Source of the DNA: an uncultured Alphaproteobacteria bacterium | GTDB lineage: Bacteria > Pseudomonadota > Alphaproteobacteria > Caulobacterales > Parvularculaceae | Assembly (NCBI GenBank): GCA_938003575.1 | Contig: CALKYG010000233.1 | Span: 1-21,825, forward strand | DNA: 21,825 bases | Reading direction: 5' to 3' | Shown: positions 7,469 through 15,119 of the stretch, in pieces | How positions within the stretch are numbered: position 1 is the stretch's first letter | How the letters are laid out: every line of letters begins with the position of its first letter | The notes under the pieces: model-generated | The model's database searches: none | The model's input: the letters and a program-made list of their open reading frames with translations, nothing else | Told to the model about the DNA's origin: nothing | Program-made: the position numbers and the translations under genes

Positions 7469-7949
7469 GGCGGGGGCCATTATCATCGCCGCGGCGGCCG
7501 CGGCCGCGAGCGTCAGCGCCGCCAAAGCGCAGCTCGCGCCCAATATGAGCAGCGGTCCGATCGACATCACCGGCGACCGGCTGCAGGTCGAGGACGAAGT
7601 CGCGACATGGACGGGAAACGTCCGCGCCGTTCAGGGAGAAACGATCCTGACCGCGAAAAAACTGATCGCCGATCTCGACGGCGGAGGGTCCTTCAGCCGG
7701 ATCCGGGCGATCGGAGACGTGCGCTATTCGAGCGGCAAGGAAGCGATTACCGGCAAAAAAGGCGTCTATGACGCAGCGACGCGCACGATCACGATTTCCG
7801 ACAACGTCGTCGTCACTCAAGGTGAACAGGTTATGACCGGCGGGGAGCTGATCTATTGGATCGATACCGGAAAGATTTTGTTCACCGCGGAGAAGGGTCG
7901 GCGGATCCGGGGCATTTTTTATGCCAAAGACGCCGACAAGCAGTCCTGA
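7461..7949 (+). CDS. lptA: LPS transport periplasmic protein LptA
   Basis: A 162-residue OstA/LptA-family protein that forms the periplasmic filament carrying LPS to the outer membrane. Residues 1-23 are an Ala-rich signal peptide ending AKAQ. The mature part is the beta-jellyroll repeat: PIDITGDRLQVEDEVATWTGNV, then KKLIADLDG, GDVRYSSGKEAITGKKGVYD and TISDNVVVTQGEQVMTGGEL. This is the regular 'G.v.v.q….l.a..l…y' LptA pattern. Start ATG 7461 is chosen because GGAGA (7451-7455) lies 5 bases upstream; ATG 7449 is an alternative that adds four residues. Its start overlaps the end of lptC (ATGAATAA), which implies translational coupling. lptB follows after 31 bases. Confidence 0.92.
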   Translation: MNKAGAIIIAAAAAAASVSAAKAQLAPNMSSGPIDITGDRLQVEDEVATWTGNVRAVQGETILTAKKLIADLDGGGSFSRIRAIGDVRYSSGKEAITGKKGVYDAATRTITISDNVVVTQGEQVMTGGELIYWIDTGKILFTAEKGRRIRGIFYAKDADKQS

Positions 7950-7980
7950 CTTCACCAAACCTTAAAGAGAGCCGTCGCTA

Positions 7981-8796
7981 ATGGCTGACAATATGAATTT
8001 GGAAACAGACGCCAACAGCGCGAGCACTGAGACAGGCAAGAGCGCTCCCCTGCGCCCGACGGTGGTCGAAGGCGGCGGCGGCCTGTTCGCCGAGAATCTC
8101 GGCAAGACGTTCAAGCGCCGTCCCGTGGTTCGCGGCGTATCGATGAGCGTCAAGCGCGGTGAGGTCGTCGGGCTTCTCGGACCAAACGGCGCCGGCAAGA
8201 CGACCTGCTTTTACATGATAACCGGCCTTATCCCGGTCGATTACGGCACGATTTCAATCGATGGCCACGATGTGACGCGCCTGCCCATGTATCAGCGCGC
8301 ACGCCTCGGGCTTGGCTATCTGCCGCAAGAAGCCTCGATATTCCGCGGCCTGACGGTGGAGCAGAATCTGCGCGCCGTCGTCGAGCTTGTCGAAAAGCGA
8401 AAGGACAAGCAGCAGGCGCTGATCGACGATCTTCTTAACGAATTCAACATCACGCATATCCGCAATGCGCCGGCGCTGGCGCTTTCCGGCGGCGAGCGCC
8501 GCCGCGTTGAAATCGCCCGCGCGCTGGCGACGGGGCCGGCCTTTATGCTTCTCGACGAACCCTTCGCCGGCATCGATCCGCTGGCGATCGCTGATATACG
8601 GGAACTCGTGCTTCACCTGAAAGAGCGAGGGCTCGGCGTTCTCATCACGGACCATAACGTCCGGGAGACGCTCGACATCATAGACCGCGCCTACATCATC
8701 CATGAAGGCGAAGTACTCATCGAGGGCGCGCCTGGAGACATCGTCGGAGACAAGGATGTAAGGCGCGTCTATCTCGGCGACCGGTTTCAGATGTGA
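7981..8796 (+). CDS. lptB: LPS export ABC transporter ATPase LptB
   Basis: A 271-residue cytoplasmic ATPase that powers extraction of LPS from the inner membrane with LptF/LptG. All ABC motifs are present: Walker A GPNGAGKTT (67-75), Q-loop LPQEAS (Q116), signature LSGGERRR (168-175), Walker B FMLLDE (D192, E193) and H-loop H225 in LITDHNV. The LptB hallmark GYLPQEASIFRGLTVEQNL is intact. There is a low-complexity, Ser/Thr/Asp-rich N-terminal extension of about 33 residues before the first beta-strand that E. coli LptB lacks. AAGAGAG lies upstream of ATG 7981. lptF and lptG are not in the window, as is usual because they lie elsewhere. Confidence 0.97.
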   Translation: MADNMNLETDANSASTETGKSAPLRPTVVEGGGGLFAENLGKTFKRRPVVRGVSMSVKRGEVVGLLGPNGAGKTTCFYMITGLIPVDYGTISIDGHDVTRLPMYQRARLGLGYLPQEASIFRGLTVEQNLRAVVELVEKRKDKQQALIDDLLNEFNITHIRNAPALALSGGERRRVEIARALATGPAFMLLDEPFAGIDPLAIADIRELVLHLKERGLGVLITDHNVRETLDIIDRAYIIHEGEVLIEGAPGDIVGDKDVRRVYLGDRFQM

Positions 8797-8815
8797 GGGG
8801 AGATCGGGGGGCGGT

Positions 8816-10321
8816 GTGGCGTTAGCTCCAAGACTGGAATTCCGGCAATCGCAGCAGCTCGTCATGACGCCGCAGCTGCAGCAGGCGATCAAGCTGCTGC
8901 AGCTTTCAAATCTCGAGCTTTCGGAATTTGTCGAACAGCAGCTTGAGGAGAATCCGTTTCTTGAACGCGGCGCCGAACAGGATGGAGCGGAGCCTCCCGC
9001 TCGCGAGGCGCCCGCTGGCGAGGATCCTGATCGCGACCCGTCAAACGTCGCGCTCGATCTTGAAAGCGACGGCGCGGCTGAGCGAGCGGCCGAGGCGCTT
9101 GATGCGCCTTCAGACGACGCGCGGGACGCACTCGGCGACACCGAGTACAAATCCAATGAATGGTCGAATGTCGGCGCCGGCGGCGGCGCGTCATTCGAAG
9201 ATGATCGCGAGTTCGGCGAAACGCTGACGCGCGACATTTCATTGTGGGAGCGCCTTACGGAACAGCTGCATGTCGCGACGCGCGATTCCATGACCCTGTT
9301 CATCGGCGCGTATCTCATCGACATCATCGACGAGGCTGGTTATTTGCGCGAAAATACGGCCGAAATCGCCGCGCGCCTCGGCGCTGATGAACGCGAGGTC
9401 GAGCGTACGCTGGCGCTCATCCAGACTTTTGAGCCGTCAGGCGTCGGCGCGCGCGATTTGAAGGAGTGCCTGTCGATCCAGCTCGCCGACCTCGACCGCC
9501 TCGATCCGGCGATGAAGGCGTTCATCGACAATATCGAATTGCTCGCGAAGGGCGATCTCAAAGGCCTCATTAAGGCCACCGGCGCAGATGAGGAGGACAT
9601 TCGCGACATGATCGCGGAAGTTCGATCTCTTACGCCAAAGCCCGGCTACGCCTACGGCTCGGATCCTGTACAAGTGGTGACGCCGGACGTCATCGTCAGG
9701 AAAGCTCAGGATGGCGGCTGGAAGGTTGAACTCAATTCGGAAACCTTGCCCAAAGTGCTCGTCAACCGGGTTTATCACGCCGAAGTCTCCAAAGCGAAAT
9801 GCCGCGAGGAGGACCACCTGTTCGTCAGCGAGCAGTTCGCGAATGCGAACTGGCTGGTGAAAAGCCTCGACCAGAGGGCGCGGACGATCCTGAAAGTCGC
9901 GAGCGAAATCGTCAGGCGGCAGGACGCATTTCTGGTATACGGCGTTAAGCACCTCCGTCCGCTCAATCTGCGCGCCGTCGCCGACGCCATCTCAATGCAT
10001 GAGTCGACCGTCTCGCGCGTGACGTCGAACAAATACATTGCGACGCCGCGCGGTATTTTCGAACTCAAGTATTTCTTCACCGCGTCGATCGCATCCAGCG
10101 AGGGCGGCGAAGCGCATTCCGCGGAGGCTGTGCGTTTCCGCATCAAGGAACTGATCGACGGCGAAACGCCGGAAGACATTCTGTCCGATGACAGGATTGT
10201 GGAAATACTGCGCGGCGAGGGAATCGAGATCGCCCGCCGCACCGTCGCCAAATATCGCGAGACGATGAACATCGCCTCGTCCGTGCAGCGTCGCCGCGCC
10301 GGGCTGAGAACGGCCATTTGA
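8816..10321 (+). CDS. rpoN: RNA polymerase sigma-54 factor RpoN
   Basis: A 501-residue sigma-54. Region I is visible at the N-terminus (LEFRQSQQLVMTPQLQQAIK, then LLQLSNLELSEFVEQQLEENPFLE), and it binds the enhancer-binding activators. Region II (about 50-125) is a long acidic Asp/Glu/Ala linker. Region III holds the core-binding domain and a helix-turn-helix. The invariant RpoN box ARRTVAKYRE, which reads the -24 element, is at about 473-482. The start is GTG 8816, 19 bases after the lptB stop codon, with a G-rich AGGGGAGATCGGGGGG stretch just before it; no ATG fits. Position directly behind lptB and ahead of hpf and ptsN is the classic proteobacterial order. Confidence 0.97.
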   Translation: MALAPRLEFRQSQQLVMTPQLQQAIKLLQLSNLELSEFVEQQLEENPFLERGAEQDGAEPPAREAPAGEDPDRDPSNVALDLESDGAAERAAEALDAPSDDARDALGDTEYKSNEWSNVGAGGGASFEDDREFGETLTRDISLWERLTEQLHVATRDSMTLFIGAYLIDIIDEAGYLRENTAEIAARLGADEREVERTLALIQTFEPSGVGARDLKECLSIQLADLDRLDPAMKAFIDNIELLAKGDLKGLIKATGADEEDIRDMIAEVRSLTPKPGYAYGSDPVQVVTPDVIVRKAQDGGWKVELNSETLPKVLVNRVYHAEVSKAKCREEDHLFVSEQFANANWLVKSLDQRARTILKVASEIVRRQDAFLVYGVKHLRPLNLRAVADAISMHESTVSRVTSNKYIATPRGIFELKYFFTASIASSEGGEAHSAEAVRFRIKELIDGETPEDILSDDRIVEILRGEGIEIARRTVAKYRETMNIASSVQRRRAGLRTAI

Positions 10322-10397
10322 CGAAGCGGCGACGCCCGGAATCTTTCCGGCCGGGTCTTTGAAATCCGGCGCGGAAGCCCGATATTGGTGTCACCGT

Positions 10398-10413
10398 CTG
10401 CGCCCTGGCGCAG
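10398..10413 (+). promoter_or_regulatory. Hairpin in the rpoN-hpf gap, just before the hpf ribosome site
   Basis: CTGCGCC and GGCGCAG form a perfect inverted repeat with a minimal loop, 18 bases before the hpf ATG and just ahead of its CGGAGG Shine-Dalgarno sequence. A second, weaker repeat, CCGGAA-TCT-TTCCGG, lies upstream at about 10336-10350. No T-run follows either, so they are not clear terminators. They could affect mRNA processing or hpf translation; this is inference from structure. Confidence 0.3.
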
Positions 10414-10431
10414 GCTCTCACGGAGGCCTTC

Positions 10432-11007
10432 ATGGAAATTCAGGTCAGCGGCAAGAACATCGATCTCGGCGATGCGCTTCAGGCGCATGTGGCGGGTCGG
10501 CTTACCGAGGGAGTCAGCAAATATTTCGGACGCGGCGCGGACGCCGTGGTCACGTTCACGAAAGAGCGGCATCTCGTCGAATGCGAAATGACGGCGCACC
10601 TTTATTCCGGCGTGTTCCTCGCCGCGCATGGCGACGGCGGCGACGCCTACGCCGCATTCGAAACGGCGCTTGAAAAGCTCGAAAAGCGCGTGCGCCGGTA
10701 TAAGCGGCGGCTGAAAAACCACCATGTCAACGGCAAGGAGCCGTTGCCGGCCGAACAGGCGACCTACACGACCCTCGCCCCCTTGCCGGACGAGGACGGC
10801 GAGACGGCCGAGGTTGAGGACCCCATTCCGGTTGTGGTCGCCGAAAAACAGACCGCTTTGAGGGAAATGACCGTCGGAGCGGCCGTCATGCAGTTAGACC
10901 TTGCGGAAAGCCCGGCGATCGTGTTCAAGAACGCCGCCCATGGTCGGCTGAATGTTGTCTACCGTCGGCGGGACGGACATATCGGCTGGATCGACCCGGC
11001 CCCCTGA
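10432..11007 (+). CDS. hpf: Long-form ribosome hibernation promoting factor HPF
   Basis: A 191-residue ribosome-associated protein. The N-terminal S30AE domain (1-100) starts MEIQVSGKNIDLGDALQAHV and ends in the basic helix LEKLEKRVRRYKRRLKNHH, which binds the 30S decoding region. A flexible acidic linker (about 105-130) leads to the C-terminal dimerisation domain (about 135-190: LREMTVGAAVMQLDLAESPAIVFKNAAHGRLNVVYRRRDGHIGWIDP is its pattern in pieces). The two-domain length marks the long HPF that makes 100S ribosome dimers on its own. The start has CGGAGG upstream. Sitting between rpoN and ptsN is conserved in proteobacteria. Confidence 0.95.
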   Translation: MEIQVSGKNIDLGDALQAHVAGRLTEGVSKYFGRGADAVVTFTKERHLVECEMTAHLYSGVFLAAHGDGGDAYAAFETALEKLEKRVRRYKRRLKNHHVNGKEPLPAEQATYTTLAPLPDEDGETAEVEDPIPVVVAEKQTALREMTVGAAVMQLDLAESPAIVFKNAAHGRLNVVYRRRDGHIGWIDPAP

Positions 11008-11049
11008 GGACCATTCGAGCGGAGGCGGCTTAAGAAATATCGGAGCGGA

Positions 11050-11064
11050 CGCCGGCTTCCGGCG
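11050..11064 (+). terminator. Hairpin between hpf and ptsN (weak terminator or attenuator)
   Basis: CGCCGG (11050-11055) pairs with CCGGCG (11059-11064) across CTT. Only a short T-rich stretch (CCATTTCTT) follows. It may reduce read-through from hpf into ptsN. The 112-base gap between the two genes is otherwise without recognisable features; no sigma-54 -24/-12 element was seen. Confidence 0.35.
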
Positions 11065-11119
11065 CCATTTCTTGCATTCCGATCACGCGTTGATAGCGCT
11101 GGCCGCAAAATAGAGAATT

Positions 11120-11587
11120 ATGGGTCTTTCTGAGTTCCTCGCCCCCGACGCCGTAACAGTAAACCTGCATGCAACCTGCAAGCGTGAGGCGCTGGCGCTG
11201 CTTGCCGAGAAGGCGGCGGCCTTGACCGGCGTCGAGGCGTCCACAATCCGTCAGGCGCTCATGGAGCGGGAGCTGCTCGGCTCAACCGGCGTCGGTCGCG
11301 GGGTCGCCATTCCTCACGGCAAGATCGACGGTCTCGGCGAAATCGTCGGGCTGTTCGCAAAACTCGACCAGCCGGTCGATTTTGAGGCGGTCGACGACCA
11401 GCCCGTCGACCTCATCTTCGTGCTGCTGGCGCCGATCGACGCGACAGCGGCCCATCTGAAGGCGCTCGCCAAGGTTTCGCGCCTGCTCCGCGAGGAAAGG
11501 ATCCGCGAAGCTCTTCGCGGCGCGGCGACCCCCGAGGCGCTGTTCGCGATTGCGGCCGACACCGCCCAATCAAACGCAGCCGCCTAA
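11120..11587 (+). CDS. ptsN: Nitrogen PTS EIIA component PtsN
   Basis: A 155-residue EIIA-Ntr protein, the terminal phosphate acceptor of the nitrogen-related PTS, which regulates potassium transport, nitrogen metabolism and other processes rather than sugar uptake. The phosphorylated His is H66 in GVGRGVAIPHGKI. The rest follows the PTS_EIIA_2 fold: FAKLDQPVDFEAVDDQPVDL, then FVLLAPIDATAAHLKALAKVSRLLR. The length matches the family. No obvious Shine-Dalgarno sequence precedes ATG 11120. ptsP and the NPr gene are not in the window. It ends 27 bases before the stop codon of the convergent DUF1150 gene. Confidence 0.96.
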   Translation: MGLSEFLAPDAVTVNLHATCKREALALLAEKAAALTGVEASTIRQALMERELLGSTGVGRGVAIPHGKIDGLGEIVGLFAKLDQPVDFEAVDDQPVDLIFVLLAPIDATAAHLKALAKVSRLLREERIREALRGAATPEALFAIAADTAQSNAAA

Positions 11588-11610
11588 TTTGTTGATTTGT
11601 TTATAGATAC

Positions 11611-11632
11611 CCGGTCAGTGAACGCTGACCGG
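11611..11632. repeat. Inverted repeat between convergent ptsN and DUF1150 genes
   Basis: CCGGTCAG (11611-11618) and CTGACCGG (11625-11632) form a perfect 8-bp stem with a 6-base loop. It overlaps the DUF1150 stop codon (11615-11617). Neither side has a T-run, so it is not a standard intrinsic terminator, but its position between convergent genes suggests a role in stopping or protecting both transcripts. Confidence 0.5.
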
Positions 11633-11911
11633 CGTCATCTCATGCTGACGCGCCGCCGCAAAGGCGAGCGCCCGGTCGCCGACGAGCGCGATGCGCTGTC
11701 CGTCTCCCGCATGCACGGAATAAAGGGTCGTGTCGCCCGGAATATCGATCAAGACGCCGGTGTCGTCGTCAACGAGGTCGTCAATGACTTCGCTCGCGAG
11801 CACGGTCCTTACATAAACGAGCTTCTTGCCGCCCAGTTCTGCAAGCTCACGGACGCTGATCGGCGTCGCGCCATGACCGCGTGTCCGATTCGTCTCTTTC
11901 CAATTGGCCAT
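11615..11911 (-). CDS. DUF1150 family protein
   Basis: A 98-residue soluble protein of the alphaproteobacterial DUF1150 family. The pattern TPISVRELAELGGKKLVYVR, then TLYSVHAGDGQRIALVGDRALAFAAARQHEM, matches the family's 'isv..La.lG…vaYvr…v.i.aadG..la….r..a…a….l'. Function is unknown; the family is often encoded beside Hsp20 small heat-shock proteins, but no hsp20 is in this window. Start ATG 11911 is chosen because GGAGG lies 9 bases upstream on the minus strand; the frame continues upstream to 11956 without a ribosome site. A heat-shock-type promoter pattern lies about 110 bases upstream (12020-12047). Confidence 0.82.
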   Translation of the reverse strand: MANWKETNRTRGHGATPISVRELAELGGKKLVYVRTVLASEVIDDLVDDDTGVLIDIPGDTTLYSVHAGDGQRIALVGDRALAFAAARQHEMTPVSVH

Positions 11912-12019
11912 CGGCCAACGCCTCCGTTCACAGGGGTGCGCCTTCGCGCCTCCCAATCAGGCCACATATTGGCTATCAAACGGTGAAAGCCCGCAAGAAA
12001 GCCTCCGGCCTGCCTTAGT

Positions 12020-12047
12020 AGATAGGGCTACTTTATAACATTTCAAT
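12020..12047 (-). promoter_or_regulatory. Candidate RpoH (heat-shock) promoter for the DUF1150 gene
   Basis: On the minus strand, ATTGAAA (12047-12041) and CCTATCT (12026-12020) are separated so that 17 bases lie between TTG and CCTATCT. The -10 fits the alphaproteobacterial RpoH pattern C(C/T)TATnT exactly. The -35 is CTTG-like with one mismatch (ATTG). It lies in the 166-base gap between the dehydratase stop codon (12078) and the DUF1150 ATG. It points at the DUF1150 gene and would give a leader of about 100 bases. Confidence 0.45.
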
Positions 12048-12077
12048 GAGTGGGGAAAAACGCCTTCAGGACCGGGG

Positions 12078-13061
12078 TCAGCCGAAACGGCCAAGGATTT
12101 CCGCAAACAGGCCAGGATCGATGTTTCCCCCTGAAAGGGTGAGGCCGACGGTCCGCCCCTCGGCATTGAGTTTCTTATGGTAAACGGCGGCAAGCGCGAC
12201 GGCGCCGCCGGGTTCCAGAACGAGCTTTAGATATTTGAACGCCCAGGCGATCGTTTCAGCGACCTCGTCGTCGGAAAGCGAGAAGCCGCCTTTCACCAGA
12301 CGCTGCATGACCGGAAATGTGATGTCGCCCGGCGCCGCCGTCGCGAGCGCATCGCAGATGGTTTTACGCGACACGTCCGCCTGCAACTTCCGTCCGGCGA
12401 TGATGGAGGCCCAGGTCTCGTCATAGCCCTCGGGCTCGGCGATGAAGACTTCAGTCGCCGGCGAGGCGCTTTCCAGAATCGTCGCGCAGCCCGAAGTCAT
12501 GCCGCCGCCGCCGCAGCAGATGACGAAGGCGTCGAACGTCGTTCCGAGCGCCGCCGCCTGCTCGACCGCTTCAAGCGCGAGAGTGCCCTGTCCCTCAATG
12601 ATGTCGACATGATCGAATGGAGGCGCGAAGGCGAGCCCCTGTTCGGCGGCGAACCGTTTGCCGATCTCCTCGCGATCCTCCCTGTAACGATCAAAGAAGA
12701 TGATCTCGCCGCCATAGGCCTTGACCTGCGCAATCTTTAAGGCGGGCGCATCCATCGGCATCACGATGACGTTGCGCATCCCAAATAGGCGCGCCGCGCG
12801 CGCAACTCCCTGCGCGTGATTGCCGGATGACCAGGCGATCACGCCGCGTTTCCTTTCATCAGGCGAGAGCTTCGACAGGCGGTTCATCGCCCCGCGAAAT
12901 TTGAATGAGCCGCCATGCTGCAGCGTCTCCGCTTTCATCAGCACGCGTCCGCCGGCGCGTTGGTTGAGCCATTCGTTTTCGAGCAGCGGCGTCTTCACGG
13001 CGGCGCCGGCGATGCGTCTTGCCGCAGCGCGGACGCCGTCAGCGGTAACGGTCCCGGTCAT
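12078..13061 (-). CDS. PLP-dependent threonine/serine dehydratase
   Basis: A 327-residue fold-type II pyridoxal-phosphate enzyme that deaminates threonine or serine to a 2-oxo acid, or is a serine racemase. Lys54 in GSFKFRGA is the Schiff-base lysine. SSGNHAQG (78-85) holds the substrate carboxylate, and CCGGGGM (182-188) is the phosphate-binding glycine loop. SGGN near residue 313 is the usual C-terminal PLP-ring contact. There is no C-terminal ACT domain, so it is the short, catabolic TdcB-like form rather than allosteric IlvA. Known members cannot be told apart as dehydratase or racemase by sequence alone. It starts 2 bases after the stop codon of the membrane protein gene upstream, so the two are translationally coupled. 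Confidence 0.88.
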   Translation of the reverse strand: MTGTVTADGVRAAARRIAGAAVKTPLLENEWLNQRAGGRVLMKAETLQHGGSFKFRGAMNRLSKLSPDERKRGVIAWSSGNHAQGVARAARLFGMRNVIVMPMDAPALKIAQVKAYGGEIIFFDRYREDREEIGKRFAAEQGLAFAPPFDHVDIIEGQGTLALEAVEQAAALGTTFDAFVICCGGGGMTSGCATILESASPATEVFIAEPEGYDETWASIIAGRKLQADVSRKTICDALATAAPGDITFPVMQRLVKGGFSLSDDEVAETIAWAFKYLKLVLEPGGAVALAAVYHKKLNAEGRTVGLTLSGGNIDPGLFAEILGRFG

Positions 13062-13063
13062 TG

Positions 13064-14014
13064 TCAGGCCGCAATGCTCTGCGCCGCCGCCTGCCGCCCG
13101 GGACCGCCGTCAGTCAGGAAGCGCCAGGCGATCCCCGATGCGACGTTCAGCACCGCGCTCGAAACGAGAGTCGAGACGAAAAGCAGCGGAACGAACAAAG
13201 CGAAGGAGGGATTCTCGGGGCTGTAAAGCTTTCCAAACGCGTCGAGCATTGGAATCAGAGCCTCCCGAGCAGCCAGAGTGTCTTGTCCCGCTTCAGCCAG
13301 ACGTCGAAAGTGCGGAAAAAACTCGCCCGCGAACGGCGCCATCACCAGAACCGCAAACGGCAGCAGGGCGAGGCCGACCAGCACGAAAAAGAAAAACAGG
13401 CTCCAGGCGCTTCCTTTCGTCGACGCCCAGGCGGCGCCGAATCCGATCGTGCCGGTTGCAAGCGAGGCTGGATAGAGCGTCGCAAGGCGCACGCGAAACC
13501 AGACCGACACCAGATTGACGGCGAATTCGCCGATAACCGACAAGAGCTGGCGCGCCTGCGGCGCGACGAGCGTAAGGACCATGACGACAATCGTCGCGCC
13601 GAGACCGCCGACGACTGAAATCAGGATGACCATGATGCTGATCAGAATATAGGCGGCGAGGACGCGCAGCTCGTCGCCGCCGTAGCGAAGGTAGAAAGGC
13701 GCCTTCAATTCGTCGCCGCGCACGACATGGCGCAGGCTCGCCACCGTGATCATGGGATAGGCGATCGCCGATCCCGCCGTCAGGACAAGACCCCATTTGG
13801 CGAGGTCGCCGAGCGCGCTTGCAGCTTCTGAAGGCTCTGGATTTTCTCCGAGCGCAATGATCGACGACAAGGACGAGAAAAACGACGGCATCACATAGAG
13901 CTGAAGGGCGACGATCAGCCCGACCGGCAGCCAAAGCGCTTTCAGCAAATCGGCGCCATGCCGCATGAGATACGCAAAAGTCGCGCTGAACGCCCTGATG
14001 ACCGGAAAGCCCAT
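13064..14014 (-). CDS. Uncharacterised polytopic membrane protein
   Basis: A 316-residue protein that I cannot assign to a named family. Hydrophobic segments at about 23-42, 73-93, 117-136, 137-151, 203-228 and 271-297 suggest six transmembrane helices. A basic segment at about 172-200 (WFRVRLATLYPASLATGTIG, then WASTKG) resembles the 'R….lPa.a.G…..aw..t.g' pattern seen in several uncharacterised alphaproteobacterial membrane proteins. The C-terminus is rich in Gly, Ala and Gln. The stop codon is 2 bases before the dehydratase ATG, which suggests a shared operon and perhaps a transport role tied to the amino-acid substrate; that link is inference. AGCGG lies upstream of ATG 14014. It follows ruvB after 67 bases on the same strand. 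Confidence 0.7.
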   Translation of the reverse strand: MGFPVIRAFSATFAYLMRHGADLLKALWLPVGLIVALQLYVMPSFFSSLSSIIALGENPEPSEAASALGDLAKWGLVLTAGSAIAYPMITVASLRHVVRGDELKAPFYLRYGGDELRVLAAYILISIMVILISVVGGLGATIVVMVLTLVAPQARQLLSVIGEFAVNLVSVWFRVRLATLYPASLATGTIGFGAAWASTKGSAWSLFFFFVLVGLALLPFAVLVMAPFAGEFFPHFRRLAEAGQDTLAAREALIPMLDAFGKLYSPENPSFALFVPLLFVSTLVSSAVLNVASGIAWRFLTDGGPGRQAAAQSIAA

Positions 14015-14081
14015 GAACCGCTCGTTCTTTCAATGTCTGCGCCGCGAGAATGCGCCGGATCGCTATGACGGTAAAGCGCGC

Positions 14082-15119
14082 TCATTTTCCGAACAGGTCG
14101 GCGGGCGAACCCGCCGGCGCCGGAAGCCCAAGATGCTTCCAGGCGCTCGCCGACAACACGCGGCCGCGCGGCGTTCTTTGTATCAGGCCGCACTGAAGCA
14201 GAAAGGGTTCAATCACATCCTCAACCGCGTCGCGCGCTTCGGCGAGCGAGGCCGCGATCGTTTCGACGCCGACGGGTCCCCCGCCGAAATGATCGGCGAT
14301 GAGCCTTAGATACCGCCGGTCGAGCGGATCGAGGCCGAGGCCGTCGATTTCCAGCCGCTGAAGCGCGCGGTCGGCGACGGCGCGGTCAATCGCCGCCGCC
14401 GCCTCCACTGTCGCAACGTCCCGCACGCGGCGCAGCAGCCGCCCCGCAACCCGCGGCGTCCCGCGGGAGCGCCGCGCGACTTCCATGGCGCCGTCTTCCG
14501 ACATCGCGGCGCCAAGTTTCGACGCGCCGCGCATGACGATCTTCTGCAGATCGCCATGGTCGTAGAAATCAAGCCGCACCGGAATGCCGAAGCGATCGAG
14601 CAAGGGCTTCGCGAGCAGGCCTGACCTTGTCGTCGCACCGATCAGCGTGAAGCGCGGAAGGTCAATCTTGACTGAACGCGCCGACGGCCCCTCGCCGATC
14701 ATGAGGTCGAGACAATAATCCTCCATCGCGGGATAGAGCACTTCCTCAACGGCAGGCGTCAGGCGGTGAATCTCGTCAATGAACAGAACATCGCCCTTTT
14801 CAAGATTGGTGAGGAGCGCGGCGAGATCGCCCGCCTTCGTGATGACCGGTCCTGAAGTCGAGCGGAAATTGACGCCAAGCTCGTTGGCGACGATCTGCGC
14901 CAATGTCGTTTTGCCGAGGCCCGGCGGGCCGTGAAGGAGCACGTGATCCAAGGCCTCGCCCCGCGCCTTCGCCGCTTCGACAAAGATGCGGAGATTGTCC
15001 TTCGCGCGCGGCTGGCCGACGAAATCGTCAAGCCGCTTCGGCCGCAGCGCGGCGTCGGCGTCATCGGCCTGGCGTTCACCGTCGGTGAGGCGGTCGTCTT
15101 TTGCGAGATTGCTCTTCAT
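14082..15119 (-). CDS. ruvB: Holliday junction branch migration ATPase RuvB
   Basis: A 345-residue AAA+ motor that forms hexameric rings on the RuvA-Holliday junction complex and drives branch migration in recombinational repair. Motifs: [12 protein letters not shown] at the N-terminus, Walker A GPPGLGKT (64-71), Walker B VLFIDEIH (111-118), sensor [10 protein letters not shown] with the nearby arginine finger in [14 protein letters not shown], sensor II in [16 protein letters not shown], and the C-terminal winged helix ending [19 protein letters not shown]. All are intact and the length is normal. The ATG overlaps the ruvA stop codon by 4 bases (ATGA), so translation is coupled. Confidence 0.98.
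   Translation of the reverse strand: MKSNLAKDDRLTDGERQADDADAALRPKRLDDFVGQPRAKDNLRIFVEAAKARGEALDHVLLHGPPGLGKTTLAQIVANELGVNFRSTSGPVITKAGDLAALLTNLEKGDVLFIDEIHRLTPAVEEVLYPAMEDYCLDLMIGEGPSARSVKIDLPRFTLIGATTRSGLLAKPLLDRFGIPVRLDFYDHGDLQKIVMRGASKLGAAMSEDGAMEVARRSRGTPRVAGRLLRRVRDVATVEAAAAIDRAVADRALQRLEIDGLGLDPLDRRYLRLIADHFGGGPVGVETIAASLAEARDAVEDVIEPFLLQCGLIQRTPRGRVLSASAWKHLGLPAPAGSPADLFGK

Noticed and set aside
7480..7510. GCC/GCG-rich repeat and palindromes near the start of lptA
   Set aside because: These are alanine codons of the LptA signal peptide, not a separate element.
8254..9327. Long open frame (357 codons) antisense to lptB and rpoN
   Set aside because: Its translation is a Ser/Arg-rich mirror of real genes with no domain pattern. 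It is a frame shadow, not a gene.
9775..10725. Open frame antisense to rpoN and hpf
   Set aside because: It spans two conserved genes in the opposite direction, with no ribosome site or recognisable domain.
11008..11119. Sigma-54 (-24/-12) or sigma-70 promoter for ptsN
   Set aside because: No TGGC-N8-TTGC pattern is present. The TTGATA at 11090 has its best -10 too close to the ATG and with poor spacing.
14098..14120. GGCGGG-CGAA-CCCGCC hairpin as a ruvB terminator
   Set aside because: It lies inside the ruvB coding end (Pro/Ala/Gly codons) and no T-run follows on the minus strand.
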